From an uncultured Kiritimatiellota bacterium (GTDB lineage: Bacteria; Verrucomicrobiota; Kiritimatiellia; RFP12; UBA1067), in contig CAKURH010000063.1 in the NCBI GenBank assembly GCA_934675625.1, positions 1 through 22,137 of the forward strand: a stretch of 22,137 bases of DNA, written 5' to 3'. Positions 21,552-22,137 of this stretch are shown one piece after another (position 1 is the first letter of the stretch; every line of letters starts with the position of its first letter). The translations under genes and the position numbers were made by a program. Below the pieces are notes generated by a model. It was not told where the DNA came from. It was given only the letters and a program-made list of their open reading frames with translations, and ran no database searches.

Positions 21552-21760
21552 TAGACTTCCCTACTGTTCACCAGGCATAGTGCCTGGAAAGAACGGCCCG
21601 TCAAGGGAAGGCCTCCCAAGACGAGCCTGCGGCGGTGAGGCTCTAATGGGTCCAGGAGAAAATCCTCCGGGTCAGCTCAGCCCCCGCCGCGTTTCGTCTA
21701 AAGGCTCAACAGTTGTATAGGTGTTCGGGAGTCGTCTAAGTCTCCCGGTTCAACCTCCAG
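21552..21760 (+). ncRNA. Candidate IS110 bridge RNA
   Basis: The leader can fold into three consecutive stem-loops. SL1: CTTCCC (21556-21561)/GGGAAG (21605-21610), GTTC (21566-21569)/GAAC (21591-21594) and CCAGGCA (21571-21577)/TGCCTGG (21581-21587). SL2: AGACG (21619-21623)/CGTCT (21695-21699), GCGGCGG (21629-21635)/CCGCCGC (21684-21690) and TGAG (21636-21639)/CTCA (21676-21679), closing a 36-base loop. SL3: AGGT (21719-21722)/ACCT (21753-21756) and CGGGAG (21726-21731)/CTCCCG (21742-21747) with a 10-base loop. In IS110-group elements the non-coding left end encodes the bridge RNA, a 5' stem-loop followed by target- and donor-binding loops, and this layout matches. The ends and the guide segments are not determined. 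Confidence 0.72.
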
Positions 21761-21776
21761 ACAAGGATAGTATAGC

Positions 21777-22137
21777 ATGAAATCGGATTCCGTGCCTACC
21801 GTGCACATCGGAGTTGACGTCTCCAAGGCCAAACTCGACATATTTGTCCCGGCGACGAAGGAAGGCGTCCGTCCGACGACAGGACAAGTCGACAACGCAA
21901 TCGAAGGGTTTAGGAAACTGCGCGACATCGCCAGAAAGGCCGATGCCGTCGTCTGTGTCGAACCGACCGGCGGCTACGAGCTGGATCTCATAGCCTTTCT
22001 GCACAAGTTCGACGTCAAGGTCGCCTATGCGGATGCGCTGCGGGTCCGCCAGTTCGCGAAGGCGGAGGGAAACCTCTCGAAGAACGACGCGATCGACGCG
22101 GCGCTCATCTCGAGGTTCGCGGACAAGATCGGTGTGC
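21777..22137 (+). CDS. IS110-family transposase, N-terminal part (runs off window)
   Basis: The first 120 codons are visible with no stop. The RuvC-like DEDD tetrad is complete: Asp14 in HIGVDVSKAKLD, Glu62 in VCVEPTGGY, and Asp104 and Asp107 in KNDAIDAALISRFA. This is the pattern of IS110/IS621 recombinases, which act with a bridge RNA to join donor and target DNA. The C-terminal Tnp domain with the catalytic serine lies beyond the window. AAGGA (21763-21767) is 9 bases before the ATG. The gene looks intact as far as it is seen. Confidence 0.95.
   Translation, partial: MKSDSVPTVHIGVDVSKAKLDIFVPATKEGVRPTTGQVDNAIEGFRKLRDIARKADAVVCVEPTGGYELDLIAFLHKFDVKVAYADALRVRQFAKAEGNLSKNDAIDAALISRFADKIGV

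Larger units (their letters stand above)
21531..22137 (+). mobile_element. IS110-family insertion sequence, left end and 5' part (cut by window end)
   Basis: A DEDD transposase gene begins at 21777 and runs off the window. It is preceded by about 240 bases of structured non-coding DNA with lower GC than the genes around it. The exact left boundary is uncertain; I place it near 21531 where composition changes, close to the inverted repeat GTCTA (21535-21539) / TAGAC (21552-21556). IS110 elements lack classical terminal inverted repeats and usually make no target duplication, so the boundary cannot be fixed from one end. The insertion lies about 55 bases after the GH97 stop. Confidence 0.85.

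Overview
The window looks like chromosomal DNA of a high-GC Gram-negative bacterium. It carries an lpxL-type lipid A acyltransferase, undecaprenyl-diphosphatase and type II fatty-acid genes, next to secreted glycoside hydrolases of families GH92 and GH97 and a secreted beta-helix protein with autotransporter-type repeats. That mix fits the Planctomycetota-Verrucomicrobiota-Chlamydiota group, and I would guess a gut-associated Kiritimatiellia-like lineage. This placement is inference; no diagnostic marker is complete here.

Layout. (1) 1-206: the end of an rRNA operon, with the 3' part of 5S rRNA, tRNA-Pro(CGG) and an intrinsic terminator. (2) 207-1481: a DegT-family PLP aminotransferase whose start codon touches the terminator U-tract. 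(3) 1491-9686: a tightly packed plus-strand run opened by an extended -10 promoter, in the order fabH, fabF, an octamer repeat array, fabZ, hisD, lpxL-like acyltransferase, GT2 glycosyltransferase, uppP, rmuC. Several genes overlap by 4-8 bases, so this is probably one operon for acyl chains and envelope glycolipids, with hisD and rmuC as passengers. (4) 9687-10177: an intergenic region full of structure, with an 18-bp palindrome, an extended -10, inverted and direct repeats, a possible leaderless small ORF containing a run of 14 C, and a 9-bp inverted repeat.

(5) 10178-21475: a secretion and glycan-degradation block. It holds a 965-aa beta-helix repeat protein, an 869-aa unrecognised glycosidase-like protein, a 1085-aa GH92 alpha-mannosidase fused to an Asp-box (sialidase-like) propeller, and a 693-aa GH97 enzyme. 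All are predicted to be exported, and together they suggest use of mannose-, galactose- and possibly sialic-acid-bearing glycans. A repeat-rich gap at 19042-19393 carries three GGGGACAGRCCCC palindromes. (6) 21531-22137: the left end of an IS110-family element cut by the window edge, with a strongly structured non-coding leader (candidate bridge RNA) followed by the first 120 codons of the DEDD transposase.

The best leads are the candidate IS110 bridge RNA, the GH92-propeller fusion with an abrupt codon-usage change at the junction, the unassigned 869-aa enzyme, and the C14-containing leader upstream of the beta-helix gene.
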